Shown here: positions 16,185 through 25,168 of the stretch, in pieces | Numbering within the stretch: position 1 is the first letter of the stretch | Layout of the letters: each line of letters opens with the position of its first letter | From: Streptomyces sp. HUAS ZL42 | GTDB lineage: Bacteria; Actinomycetota; Actinomycetes; Streptomycetales; Streptomycetaceae | Direction: 5' to 3' | Assembly (NCBI RefSeq): GCF_040782645.1 | Contig: NZ_CP160403.1 | Coordinates: 8,963,001-9,027,000, forward strand | Length of the DNA: 64,000 nt | Made by a program: the position numbers and the translations under genes | Notes under the pieces: model-generated | Database searches by the model: none | Told to the model about the DNA's origin: nothing | The model's input: the letters and a program-made list of their open reading frames with translations, nothing else

Positions 16185-16280
16185 TCAGTAGGGAAGGCGC
16201 CGCCCGGAGGGTGTGCGCAGGTCCTGTGGCTCCGGCCGCCGCGGAGTCCGAGGGTGTTTGGCCTCCTGCATCCGCTTCAT
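16185..16280 (-). CDS. Possible 31-residue basic small protein
   Basis: ATG 16280 follows AGGAGGCGACGATC at a good distance. The 31 residues (MKRMQEAKHPRTPRRPEPQ...RRLPY) are rich in Arg, Lys and Pro, resemble nothing I recognise and show no membrane segment. Support is the ribosome site only. The tandem boxes at 16420 and 16493 lie upstream of it as well as of the divergent membrane-protein gene. Confidence 0.35.
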   Translation of the reverse strand: MKRMQEAKHPRTPRRPEPQDLRTPSGRRLPY

Positions 16281-16419
16281 GATCGTCGCCTCCTGAGTCG
16301 TCGTGCGCGGTGTTCCGGTCGCACCTGCACCGCGCGTGGCGAGAAGCCTTGTCCGCGGTCGGTCGGACGCCAATGAGGCCATGGACCCCGGATCACGGGC
16401 CGGGCCGGACCCTCGCCGG

Positions 16420-16433
16420 GGGCCGACCGGCCC
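16420..16433. promoter_or_regulatory. Putative OsdR-type box, GGGCCGACCGGCCC
   Basis: Near-perfect palindrome; first of two boxes 73 bp apart between the possible small ORF (16280) and the small membrane protein gene (16580). Confidence 0.5.
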
Positions 16434-16492
16434 ACCTCCCCGCACCCGAGCGCGGGCAGGGCCGGGGCAAGGGCCGCTCCAGACCTGTGTTC

Positions 16493-16506
16493 GGGCCGGT
16501 CGGCTC
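16493..16506. promoter_or_regulatory. Putative OsdR-type box, GGGCCGGTCGGCTC
   Basis: One mismatch in the right arm; 73 bp before the GTG start at 16580. Confidence 0.5.
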
Positions 16507-16579
16507 ATGTGCGGCGCGCGGCGCCGGAGTTGGCTGGAGGTGTGAGGGAACGACGCCGATCCGAGGGAGGGCGAGAACA

Positions 16580-16786
16580 GTGGGTACGAGTCTCACACCG
16601 GAGTTCTGGGAGCGGTTCACGGTGCTGCTGGTCGCGGCGATGGGCGTGACCTTCGTCCTGACCGCGCTGTTCGACGCGCTCGCACTGCGGCTGCTGAGGC
16701 GTCGCCTGCACACGCCGCCGAGCCGGCCGACGCGGACGCCGCACCCGCCCGCGGGCACGGATCACCGTACGTCCGTCAGCTGCTGA
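16580..16786 (+). CDS. Small single-helix membrane protein
   Basis: 68 residues from GTG 16580, behind GGGAGGGCGAG. Residues 12-38 form one transmembrane helix (FTVLLVAAMGVTFVLTALF), followed by an Arg-rich stretch (LRLLRRRLH) and a Pro/Thr-rich tail. Two OsdR-type boxes upstream suggest it is part of the same stress response. Function unknown. It converges on the flavodoxin gene, 16 bp between stops. Confidence 0.65.
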   Translation: MGTSLTPEFWERFTVLLVAAMGVTFVLTALFDALALRLLRRRLHTPPSRPTRTPHPPAGTDHRTSVSC

Positions 16787-16802
16787 GCCGGGTACCGGCT
16801 CG

Positions 16803-17315
16803 TCAGGAGGAGCGAGTGAGTGCTCCGGCGATTTCGGCCGCCCAGCCGTCCACGGCGTCCCAGTCGCGGTAGTCGCCGAACCGGCCGCCCACCAGGCGGA
16901 ACAGGACGCGTCCGACGAGGGACAGCTGGGCCGGGGCGACGACGCCGGAGAACAGCCGGTGGTCACGGTAGGGCAGCTCGCCGGGCAGACTCTCCACGAT
17001 CAGCGGAATCTCCTTCGCCGCCAGGCGCTTCCACGGCCCGCGCAGAGCTGCCGGCATCCCGACGCTGAAGATCCACACGGGCCTGGCGCACAGGAGGTCG
17101 AGATGGTCACGGAGGAAGGTCTTGGCCGGCTCGAGCCAGGTCTGTCCGTGCACGGCGCTGCCCAGGACGAACGCGGTGTACGCGGTGGCGTCGTCCACGG
17201 TCTCCAGCGCCTTGGACTCGGCTCTCAAACCCGCCCTGTCCAGTCCGGCCGCCAGACGGTCCGCGATGTCCCGTGTGGAGCCGTGAGCGGTCGCGTAGCC
17301 CACCAAGACGTCCAT
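16803..17315 (-). CDS. Flavodoxin-domain protein
   Basis: 170 residues with the flavodoxin FMN-loop pattern near the start (VLVGYATAHGSTRDIADRLA) and the fold continuing to about 165, similar in size to HemG/MioC-like flavodoxins. It probably binds FMN and carries electrons or acts as an oxidoreductase in the cytoplasm. ATG 17315 shares its A with the TGA of the upstream USP (TGATG), with GAGGTGTG just before, so translation is likely coupled. A second flavodoxin gene of the same size is at 61285. Confidence 0.88.
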   Translation of the reverse strand: MDVLVGYATAHGSTRDIADRLAAGLDRAGLRAESKALETVDDATAYTAFVLGSAVHGQTWLEPAKTFLRDHLDLLCARPVWIFSVGMPAALRGPWKRLAAKEIPLIVESLPGELPYRDHRLFSGVVAPAQLSLVGRVLFRLVGGRFGDYRDWDAVDGWAAEIAGALTRSS

Positions 17316-17905
17316 CACACACCTCGCGTTTCGTGGCCTCGTCGCCGGCCGTCCATGGGTCCGTGCCGCTCCCGGGCCGGGCGAACACGCTGCGCCGCGG
17401 TACCACTGCGGAGGTGGCCGTGCGCCTCGGCAGCCCCAAGCCGTGCGTCGGGCGAGTAGGGGGCCGGCACCGTCACCACGGGGATCGTCGCACACCGCAG
17501 GCACTCGCGCCCCACGGAGCCGACCGGGGGCAACTCCCACTGCCCATGGGCCCCGCGCCCCAGCGCGAGCAGCAGGGCGCCGCGGGCGTACTGCAGCAGG
17601 ACTCGTGCGGGCGGCCCCTCCACCAGCACGGCGCGCACCGCGGGGTCGATACGCGTGCCGAAGGCCTTGCGCACGGTGGAAGCCAGGGTCTGCGCGGCCC
17701 GCTCGCGTTGTTCCGCGGCCGTCGGCCGGGCGGATGCCGGAGCGTAGGGCGCGTAGCCCGCCGCGGCAGGATCCCACGCGTGCACGGCGACCACCTCCGT
17801 CCCGAGGACGCGCGCCTGCGCCGCCGCCCAGCGCAAAGCGGCCCGCGACGCCTCGGACCCGTCGACGCCGACCACGATGCCGCGACGGGCGGCGTGTTCG
17901 GTCAT
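17315..17905 (-). CDS. Single-domain universal stress protein with C-terminal extension
   Basis: 196 residues. One UspA domain covers about 8-148 (GIVVGVDGSEASRAALRWAA through CATIPVVTVPAP). The nucleotide loop is altered in spacing: LGRGAHGQWELPPVGSVG, one residue short after the first Gly. About 45 further residues (SPDARLGAAEAHGHLRSG...) are Arg/Gly/His-rich and resemble no fold. They run up to the overlap with the flavodoxin ATG, and may reflect loss of an earlier stop. ATG 17905 follows GGGGAGGCACC. Two boxes lie 60-94 bp upstream. Confidence 0.85.
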   Translation of the reverse strand: MTEHAARRGIVVGVDGSEASRAALRWAAAQARVLGTEVVAVHAWDPAAAGYAPYAPASARPTAAEQRERAAQTLASTVRKAFGTRIDPAVRAVLVEGPPARVLLQYARGALLLALGRGAHGQWELPPVGSVGRECLRCATIPVVTVPAPYSPDARLGAAEAHGHLRSGTAAQRVRPARERHGPMDGRRRGHETRGV

Positions 17906-17964
17906 GGTGCCTCCCCTGGACGGCCTGTGCTTCCACGGTGCTTCGGGCCGAATGGGGCCGGCGT

Positions 17965-17978
17965 GGGCCGAGCGGCAC
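17965..17978. promoter_or_regulatory. Putative OsdR-type box, GGGCCGAGCGGCAC
   Basis: One mismatch in the right arm; 60 bp before the single-domain USP start and 21 bp (two helical turns) from the next box. Confidence 0.5.
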
Positions 17979-17985
17979 CGTTCTC

Positions 17986-17999
17986 GTGCCGAACGGCCC
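17986..17999. promoter_or_regulatory. Putative OsdR-type box, GTGCCGAACGGCCC
   Basis: One mismatch in the left arm; 81 bp before the USP start. Together with the neighbour it forms a two-site arrangement on one helix face. Confidence 0.5.
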
Positions 18000-18055
18000 C
18001 TGGCCGGGGGTGTCCGTGAGCCGATGACGTGACCGCCGTCCCCGGCTGCGCGGGG

Positions 18056-18778
18056 TCAGCGCTCGGGCAGCCAGTAGTGCCCGATCCGCCGGGAGGGGTG
18101 TCTCTCGGGCCGGTGCGTGTCGTCGATGCGGTACGTCAGGCTGTTCAGCACGCCGACCACGCCGTCCACCCGATACGTCAGCTGGATCACGAGCGGAATG
18201 TCGCTGCGGTGCTCCAGCCGTCCCTCGAGTGTGACCATGCCGTCCTGGACCGAGACGATCACGGTGTGGGGAGGCAGGGACATGGCGCGGGTCACGTCGT
18301 CGAGGACCTCCCGGCGGATCTCCTCGTCCATGCGCAGGAAGACGCGCAACAGGTCGCGGCGTGTGGCGATGCCGATGAGGCGGTCCTCCTCGTCCACCAC
18401 GGGAAGCCGCTCCACGCCGTGCCGCTCCATGACGCGCGCGGCGTCCGCCACCGGCTGTTCCGGGTGCACGGTGATCGCGGGAGTCGACATCAGGTCCTCC
18501 GCGGTGGTGGCGCGGGCCCGGTCGGCCGCGCGACGGGTGGCAGCCCGGCGCCGGGCGGACAGCCGGGAGTGCCGGACCCGGTTCTCGGCGGGCCGGGCCG
18601 CCTGGTGCCGGATCAGGTCGGTCTCGGAGATCACGCCCAGGACCTTGTCGTCCTGGTCCACCACCGGAAGCCCGCTGATGTGGTGCTCGTCCAGCAACCG
18701 CGCCACGTCCTTGAACGAGGTGTCCCGGTGCGCCTCGACGACCTCGCGGGTCATCACTTCGCCGACGATGCGGGTCAT
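18056..18778 (-). CDS. CBS-CBS-BON domain protein
   Basis: 240 residues: CBS 1 about 5-60 (GVISETDLIRHQ), an Arg/Ala-rich linker, CBS 2 about 95-150 (GIATRRDLLRVFL) and BON about 155-222 (VSVQDGMVTLEGRL), with a short Tyr/Trp-containing tail. ATG 18778 follows GGAGTGGGCGCC; the upstream frame is non-conserved. Closest in block order to the protein at 60534 (SETDL, ARLLxEHHISGLPVVD). It lies 150 bp before the USP-flavodoxin pair and may be a separate unit. An adenine-nucleotide-sensing role is inferred. Confidence 0.9.
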   Translation of the reverse strand: MTRIVGEVMTREVVEAHRDTSFKDVARLLDEHHISGLPVVDQDDKVLGVISETDLIRHQAARPAENRVRHSRLSARRRAATRRAADRARATTAEDLMSTPAITVHPEQPVADAARVMERHGVERLPVVDEEDRLIGIATRRDLLRVFLRMDEEIRREVLDDVTRAMSLPPHTVIVSVQDGMVTLEGRLEHRSDIPLVIQLTYRVDGVVGVLNSLTYRIDDTHRPERHPSRRIGHYWLPER

Positions 18779-19099
18779 GGCGCCCACTCCTCTCCGCGTC
18801 CGCCGCGCTCCACGGGAGTCGGGCGAACAGATGTTGCTGTGCGGGCGCGCCCGACCGCCTCGGCCGACGGGCGCGGTGGCCCGTGATGGCATCGGGAGCC
18901 GGGACTCGCACGGGCCCGATCGGCCGGGCGGCCGTTGCTGTCCCTTGGAGGACCTTCCCGGGAAGCCCGCCTCCCGATGCCCTTTCAGCCTCTCTCCCGG
19001 CTGCGCGCCGGGGCAGGGGCCGAGCGTCCCTGGTCAGGGGACCGAACCGCCCCACCGTCCGGTGGGCGTACGGCGGCGCGCCTGCCGTACCGGGCACCG
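18779..19099. other. 321-bp intergenic region
   Basis: I see no gene. Imperfect box-like sequences occur: GGCCCGATCGGCC near 18913 and GGGGACCGAACCGCCCC near 19037. Both are too degenerate to list as sites. Confidence 0.4.
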
Positions 19100-20257
<1,158 letters not shown>

Positions 20258-20340
20258 GATCTTCCCCCCTCTCGGGATCTCTCTGCTCCCAGGCTGGGCG
20301 GGAGTGTTGCCGGGAGGCAGGTCCCCTCCGGCCTCGCCGC

Positions 20341-20354
20341 GGGCCGGTCGGCCC
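20341..20354. promoter_or_regulatory. Putative OsdR-type box, GGGCCGGTCGGCCC
   Basis: Near-perfect palindrome between divergent genes, 84 bp from the ABC ATPase start and 57 bp from the start at 20411. Confidence 0.6.
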
Positions 20355-20410
20355 CTGGGCGCCCCGGACACCCGCCACGAGCCTGGAGGCAAGGGGCGAG
20401 AGGGGGAGAG

Positions 20411-21073
20411 ATGCTGCGTTCCCGGACGAAGGCCCAGCGTGCGCGTGCCGCGCGGCCCGGCACCGACACGTTGCCGCTGGTCCTGCCGGACCCCGCAGGC
20501 TCGACCACGGAGGCCGGCGGCGCCGATCCCGTCTTCGTCGACTCCAGCGGACGCCGCGCCCGCCGCATTCGGCGGTTCGGCTGCGCGACGGGCGCGCTCC
20601 TCCTCGCGTACACCGCCGTGCTGCTGCTCAGCTTCACGGGCGCGACGCCGTTCGCCCCGCGCACCGTGCTGCCCCTTCCGGGGCTGCCTTCGGAGCAACC
20701 GGGCTCCGTGGGAGAGACCCCGAAGGAGGACCTGCCGGGCGAGTCCGTGGCGCCCTCCTCCGGCGCGTCCGTTTCGCCGTCGGGTGTCACGGGTCTTCCC
20801 GCACCTACGGAGTCCGTCGCGCCCGGCTTCTCCTCCGCCCCGGCGACCGGCACCGGCGGTGCGTCGCCCACGGGTGACTCCTCGACGGGCACCGGCCCGC
20901 CGGACTCCGGCAGCCCGTCGGGTACCGGTCCCACGCCCTCGCCCAGCGTTTCCGACGGCACTGCGAGTCCCACGAGTCCGGGAACTCCGGGTGGCACGCC
21001 GAGCGCATCGCCCGGCGCCGGCGGGGCGACGCAGAGCGGCGGGGCGCCATCCGGCACTTCCCCGGGATCCTGA
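20411..21073 (+). CDS. Membrane-anchored Ser/Thr/Gly/Pro-rich protein
   Basis: 220 residues. An Arg-rich N-terminal segment of about 57 residues is followed by one hydrophobic helix (about 58-78, CATGALLLAYTAVLLLSFTG). The remaining ~140 residues are low-complexity Ser, Thr, Gly and Pro and probably lie outside the membrane as a stalk. ATG 20411 follows GGGGGAGAG closely. Its stop is two bases before the ATG of the polysaccharide enzyme, so the two are translationally coupled. It may be an accessory or cell-wall spacer for that enzyme, which is inference. Confidence 0.8.
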   Translation: MLRSRTKAQRARAARPGTDTLPLVLPDPAGSTTEAGGADPVFVDSSGRRARRIRRFGCATGALLLAYTAVLLLSFTGATPFAPRTVLPLPGLPSEQPGSVGETPKEDLPGESVAPSSGASVSPSGVTGLPAPTESVAPGFSSAPATGTGGASPTGDSSTGTGPPDSGSPSGTGPTPSPSVSDGTASPTSPGTPGGTPSASPGAGGATQSGGAPSGTSPGS

Positions 21074-21075
21074 CC

Positions 21076-24000
21076 ATGTCCGCAGGGCCGCTGGGACATC
21101 CCGCCGCGAGACAGGCCGGCCGCACCCGTGGCGCGGATCGCTCCCGTGGGACCGCCGCCTCGCGACCGAGGATCGGGTCCCTGCTCCTCGTCCTGGCCGT
21201 CGTGGCCGGTGTCCTGCTGCTGCACGGGTACACACACGGGGAGTTCGCTGCCGACCACCGTGTCCACCCCGCGGTGTCGTCCGGGCATGTGCCCGAGGCT
21301 GTGCTGCGCGGCGGACCCGTGATCGACACCTCCGGGTCCGGGACGCGCAGTCACGCTCTCCCGGACCACACCGTCGCCCTGACCTTCGACGACGGACCGG
21401 ACCCGACGTGGACCCCGCGGATCCTCGACGTGCTCGACCGCCACGACGTCAAGGGCACGTTCTTCGTGACCGGCGCCGCGGCCGCCCGGGAGCCCGGCCT
21501 CGTACGGCGGATGGCGGGCTCCGGACACGAGGTCGGCGTGCACAGCTTCACTCACCCCGATCTCGTGTATCACTCCGACGCCCGTATGCAGCGCGAGCTG
21601 GCGCAGACCCAGCTCGCCCTCGCGGGAGCGGCGGGAATCCACAGCTCGCTCGTCCGGCCGCCCTATTCCTCCCATGCCGCGGATCTGGACGACCTGTCCT
21701 GGCCGGTGGTCCAACGGCTCGGCAAGAAGGGGTACATCACCGCGCTGGTCGACATCGACACCGAGGACTGGCGGCAGCCGGGCGCGGCCGCCATCGCCGC
21801 CCGCGTCACCGGCAGGCTGACCGGGCAGGGAGCCGTGGTGCTGCTGCACGACGCCGGCGGTGACCGCTCCCGGACCGTCCACGCACTGGACGTCCTCATC
21901 CCCGAGCTCGTCGCCCGTGGCTACCGGTTCACGACCGTCACCGCTGGACTCGGGGCCGACAGCGCCCACCATCCGGTCTCCGGAGCCGAGTTGTGGAGCG
22001 GACGCGTCTTCGTGGTGGCCGTGACCGTCGGTGACCGGCTGGTGCCCGCCCTGGCGGTGCTGATGGCCGCCGTCGGCGTGCTGATGCTCCTCCGATTCGC
22101 GGCCATGCTGGTGCTCGCCCGCCGCCACGCCGACGGGCGCCGCGCCCCGGACTTCTCCTGGGGACCGGAGGTCACCGAGCCCGTCAGCGTGGTGATTCCC
22201 GCGTACAACGAGCGCGCGTGTATCGCCCAGACCGTGCTGTCCGTGGTCAAGAGCGAGCACCCGGTCGAGGTGGTCGTGGTGGACGACGGCTCCACGGACG
22301 GCACGGCCGAGGTCGTGGAGTCGCTGGCGCTGCCCGGTGTCAGCGTCGTATGCCAGGCCAACCGCGGGAAGGCGGCCGCCCTCAACACCGGCGTCGCGCA
22401 CGCCTCGCACCGGCTGATCGTGATGATGGACGGCGACACGGTCTTCGAGCCGGCCACCGTGCACCGCCTCGTGCAGCCCTTCGCCGACCGCCGGGTCGGG
22501 GCGGTGGCCGGCAACACCAAGGTCGGCAACCGCGGCCGTCTGCTGGGCACGTGGCAGCATCTGGAATACGTGATGGGGCTCAACCTCGACCGCCGGATGT
22601 ACGACGTGCTCGGCTGCATCCCCACCGTGCCCGGGGCCGTCGGAGCCTTCCGGCGCACCGCACTGCGGCACGTCGGCGGCCTGAGCGACGACACCCTCGC
22701 CGAGGACACCGACCTCACCATGGCTCTGCACCGGGGCGGTTGGCACGTCGTGTACGAGGAGGGCGCTCGCGCGTGGACAGAGGCGCCCGGCAGCGTCGGC
22801 GAGTTGTGGCGGCAGCGCTACCGGTGGAGCTACGGCACCCTTCAGGCGATGTGGAAACACCGTCACGCCGTCGTCGAACGGGGGCATGCGGGTCACTTCG
22901 GCCGGTACGGACTGGCCCTGGTGGTGCTGTTCACCGTTCTCACCCCGCTGCTCGCCCCGCTCATCGACCTGTTCCTCCTGTACGGGCTGCTCTTCCGGGA
23001 CCCGGGGCGCACGGCACTGGCCTGGGGCGCGCTGCTCGGCGTACAACTGCTCTGCGCCGCCTACGCGTTGCGGCTCGACGGGGAGAAGCAACGTGCCCTG
23101 TGGGCGCTTCCGCTGCAGCAGCTCTTCTACCGTCAGCTGCTCTACACGGTGCTCCTGCAGTCGTGCACCACGGCGCTCACCGGCGCCCGCCTGCGCTGGC
23201 ACAAGCTGCGTCGAACCGGCCAGGTGGCGGCGGCACCGCTGCCCTCGGCGCGGCCGGTGCCGGCCGAGCGGCCGGTCGCCCCCGCCGCCGGGTCCGCCCC
23301 GCCCACCACGACCGCTCCGCCCGCCCCGACCGCTCAACCCGCCGCATCCCGTCCGGGCGGCCGTAACCTCTATCTCGACTTCCTGCGGGCGGTGGCCCTG
23401 GTCCGTGTCGTGACGTACCACGCCTTCGACTGGGCCTGGCTCACCCTCGTGTTCCCGGCGATGGGCGTGATGTTCGCCCTGGCCGGCTCGCTGATGGCCC
23501 GTTCCCTCGGCCGCGGTGACCGGTCCGCCGCTGCGGTGGTGCGCGCCCGTATGCGCCGGCTGCTGCCGCCGGTGTGGCTGTTCGGCCTGGTCGTCGTCGC
23601 AGCGATGCTGTGGACGGGTTGGCGACCGGACGAGGACGGCGACGCGGGCGGGTGGGCGCGGATGGTGTTCTGGTTCGTTCCGGTCGGCGAACCGCCCTTC
23701 GACGACACCGGCTGGGCCCGGCAGGTCGTCGCACCCCTGTGGTACATCCGCGCCTACCTGCTGTTCGTGATCCTCTCGCCCTTGCTGCTGCGGGTGTTCC
23801 GCAGGGCCCCATGGGTCTCGGTGGCGGTCTTCCTCTTGCTGGCGGTGCTCGCGCAGAGCGAACTGCTGCCGCTGTCCGCTTCTGTCGAGGCGCCCTTCAC
23901 CGACCTGGTCACCTTCGGGGCCTGCTGGCTGCTGGGCTTCGCCCACCACGACGGGCTCGTACTGCGTTTGGCGGCGGCCCGGGTGGCGGCGCAGGCGGGG

Positions 24001-24447
24001 GCCGCCATGGCGGTCGGCGGCTGGTTCGCCCTGTCGCATCCCACCGACGAGGGCTACGACCTCGGCTCGATCCCGCTCGGGCAGGCCCTGTGGTCCTTCG
24101 GCTTCGTCCTCCTGCTGTTGCGGTTCGGACCGCGCGGGGACGCCTGGGTCACCCGCGTGCGGCCGGTGCACGCCGCCGTGGTGCTGCTCAATGCCCGTGC
24201 GGTGACGGTGTATTTGTGGCACGAAGTGGCACTGGTGCTGGGTGTGCTCATCATGGACGGGATGTGGCGGGTCCCGGTGCTGGAGAACTCCCTGCCGCTG
24301 GGCGCCACCTGGTTGCCGTACCTCATCGCCTGGCCGCTCATCGCCGTCGCGGTGCTGTTGGTCGGGTGGTCGGAGGACAGGGCGGCCGGGCGCCGGGTGC
24401 GGCTGTGGCCACGACCGTCGGGCAGGCCGCCTCGGCGCCGGCAGTGA
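21076..24447 (+). CDS. Polysaccharide deacetylase-glycosyltransferase 2-acyltransferase 3 fusion
   Basis: 1123 residues. After a membrane helix (about 33-52) comes a NodB-type deacetylase (about 95-290: TFDDGPD, HSFTHP, RPPYSS, LLHDAGG). A helix at about 312-345 is followed by a processive GT2 synthase (about 370-620: VVDDGSTDGT, DGDT, EDTD, QRYRW) with membrane helices to about 715. A Pro/Ala linker leads to an acyltransferase-3 domain with ~10 helices (about 768-1105; LYLDFLRAVALVRVVTYHAFD). All catalytic motifs look intact. The first two modules match MatB, which with MatA makes a surface glycan in Streptomyces; the fused acyltransferase suggests the polymer is also acylated. Confidence 0.92.
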   Translation: MSAGPLGHPAARQAGRTRGADRSRGTAASRPRIGSLLLVLAVVAGVLLLHGYTHGEFAADHRVHPAVSSGHVPEAVLRGGPVIDTSGSGTRSHALPDHTVALTFDDGPDPTWTPRILDVLDRHDVKGTFFVTGAAAAREPGLVRRMAGSGHEVGVHSFTHPDLVYHSDARMQRELAQTQLALAGAAGIHSSLVRPPYSSHAADLDDLSWPVVQRLGKKGYITALVDIDTEDWRQPGAAAIAARVTGRLTGQGAVVLLHDAGGDRSRTVHALDVLIPELVARGYRFTTVTAGLGADSAHHPVSGAELWSGRVFVVAVTVGDRLVPALAVLMAAVGVLMLLRFAAMLVLARRHADGRRAPDFSWGPEVTEPVSVVIPAYNERACIAQTVLSVVKSEHPVEVVVVDDGSTDGTAEVVESLALPGVSVVCQANRGKAAALNTGVAHASHRLIVMMDGDTVFEPATVHRLVQPFADRRVGAVAGNTKVGNRGRLLGTWQHLEYVMGLNLDRRMYDVLGCIPTVPGAVGAFRRTALRHVGGLSDDTLAEDTDLTMALHRGGWHVVYEEGARAWTEAPGSVGELWRQRYRWSYGTLQAMWKHRHAVVERGHAGHFGRYGLALVVLFTVLTPLLAPLIDLFLLYGLLFRDPGRTALAWGALLGVQLLCAAYALRLDGEKQRALWALPLQQLFYRQLLYTVLLQSCTTALTGARLRWHKLRRTGQVAAAPLPSARPVPAERPVAPAAGSAPPTTTAPPAPTAQPAASRPGGRNLYLDFLRAVALVRVVTYHAFDWAWLTLVFPAMGVMFALAGSLMARSLGRGDRSAAAVVRARMRRLLPPVWLFGLVVVAAMLWTGWRPDEDGDAGGWARMVFWFVPVGEPPFDDTGWARQVVAPLWYIRAYLLFVILSPLLLRVFRRAPWVSVAVFLLLAVLAQSELLPLSASVEAPFTDLVTFGACWLLGFAHHDGLVLRLAAARVAAQAGAAMAVGGWFALSHPTDEGYDLGSIPLGQALWSFGFVLLLLRFGPRGDAWVTRVRPVHAAVVLLNARAVTVYLWHEVALVLGVLIMDGMWRVPVLENSLPLGATWLPYLIAWPLIAVAVLLVGWSEDRAAGRRVRLWPRPSGRPPRRRQ

Positions 24448-24454
24448 GGACGCT

Positions 24455-24491
24455 GTGCCGGGCACTGCCTCCGGGGCGTGTTGCCCGGCAC
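24455..24491. terminator. Hairpin between convergent genes
   Basis: Ten-base perfect stem, GTGCCGGGCA (24455-24464) and TGCCCGGCAC (24482-24491), with a 17-base loop just after the stop of the polysaccharide enzyme. It can act in both directions. Confidence 0.6.
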
Positions 24492-24567
24492 TGGTCGATG
24501 GCGTACAAGGCGGCCACTCCCGCTCACGAGTTCACGACGGCCGGAAACTTGCCCGGTGGTGTGCCGG

Positions 24568-24795
24568 TCAGTGGTGGTAGCGATGGTGGTCTTCGTCGTT
24601 GCGGCCGATGTAGTGGCGCTCTTCGATGACCATCTCGTTCTCCCCCGGGCGCTGGCGGCTGCCCACGGTGGACATGAAGATCATCAGACCGATGAAACCG
24701 GCCCCCATGAGAACCAGCCCCACGATGAGCGAGCTCTTGAACACCAGGTACGTGCCGGCCACCAGTGCGAGGAGCAGCAGGAGCGGAGTTGTCAT
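24568..24795 (-). CDS. Small two-helix membrane protein with His-rich tail
   Basis: 75 residues with two closely spaced hydrophobic helices (about 3-20 and 23-44) and a charged tail ending in DEDHHRYHH. ATG 24795 follows GAAGGAGGTCGATC, an excellent ribosome site. Similar small membrane proteins of unknown role are frequent in Streptomyces; the His-rich tail could bind metal, but that is only suggestion. No OsdR-type box is evident close to its start; the nearest (24995) is about 200 bp away. Confidence 0.75.
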   Translation of the reverse strand: MTTPLLLLLALVAGTYLVFKSSLIVGLVLMGAGFIGLMIFMSTVGSRQRPGENEMVIEERHYIGRNDEDHHRYHH

Positions 24796-24994
24796 GATCG
24801 ACCTCCTTCGGGAGTTACGGGACATCTCGGACAGCCCGTGCCGGACCGGCGGCCGCGGCGCGCGTGCAGCCGCCCGCTTGTCTGCCACACCGGCGTTGGC
24901 CCACCCTCGGTCATGGCGCACCTTCTCTCCAGGCTTCGCCTTCAGGATCCGGCCGGCGCGCCCGTCGGCCCAGGGGCTGAGCGGGCCGGTCACC

Positions 24995-25008
24995 GGGCCG
25001 AGTGGCCC
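24995..25008. promoter_or_regulatory. Putative OsdR-type box, GGGCCGAGTGGCCC
   Basis: Single mismatch at the centre; 161 bp before the USP start. Confidence 0.5.
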
Positions 25009-25048
25009 TCGACCGGGCGCGCACGGAGGACGCGGAGCACGGTCCCGT

Positions 25049-25062
25049 GGGCCGAGTGTCCC
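25049..25062. promoter_or_regulatory. Putative OsdR-type box, GGGCCGAGTGTCCC
   Basis: Its right arm GTCCC is the DosR-like form; 107 bp before the USP start. Confidence 0.5.
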
Positions 25063-25068
25063 TGTTCG

Positions 25069-25082
25069 GGGCCGAACCACCC
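25069..25082. promoter_or_regulatory. Putative OsdR-type box, GGGCCGAACCACCC
   Basis: Right arm weak; 87 bp before the USP start and 20 bp from the previous box (two helical turns). Confidence 0.4.
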
Positions 25083-25168
25083 CTCGCGAAGCCGGGCTGC
25101 CGGTGCAAGGGTGACGGTGGAGCCCCTCGCCGTACGAGTGTGCCGCCCGACGAAAGGCGGTGGGGAAG

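Larger units (their letters stand above)
24796..25168. other. 373-bp divergent intergenic region with three boxes
   Basis: It contains three 14-bp box variants (24995, 25049, 25069) upstream of the USP at 25169, and no gene. Confidence 0.5.
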
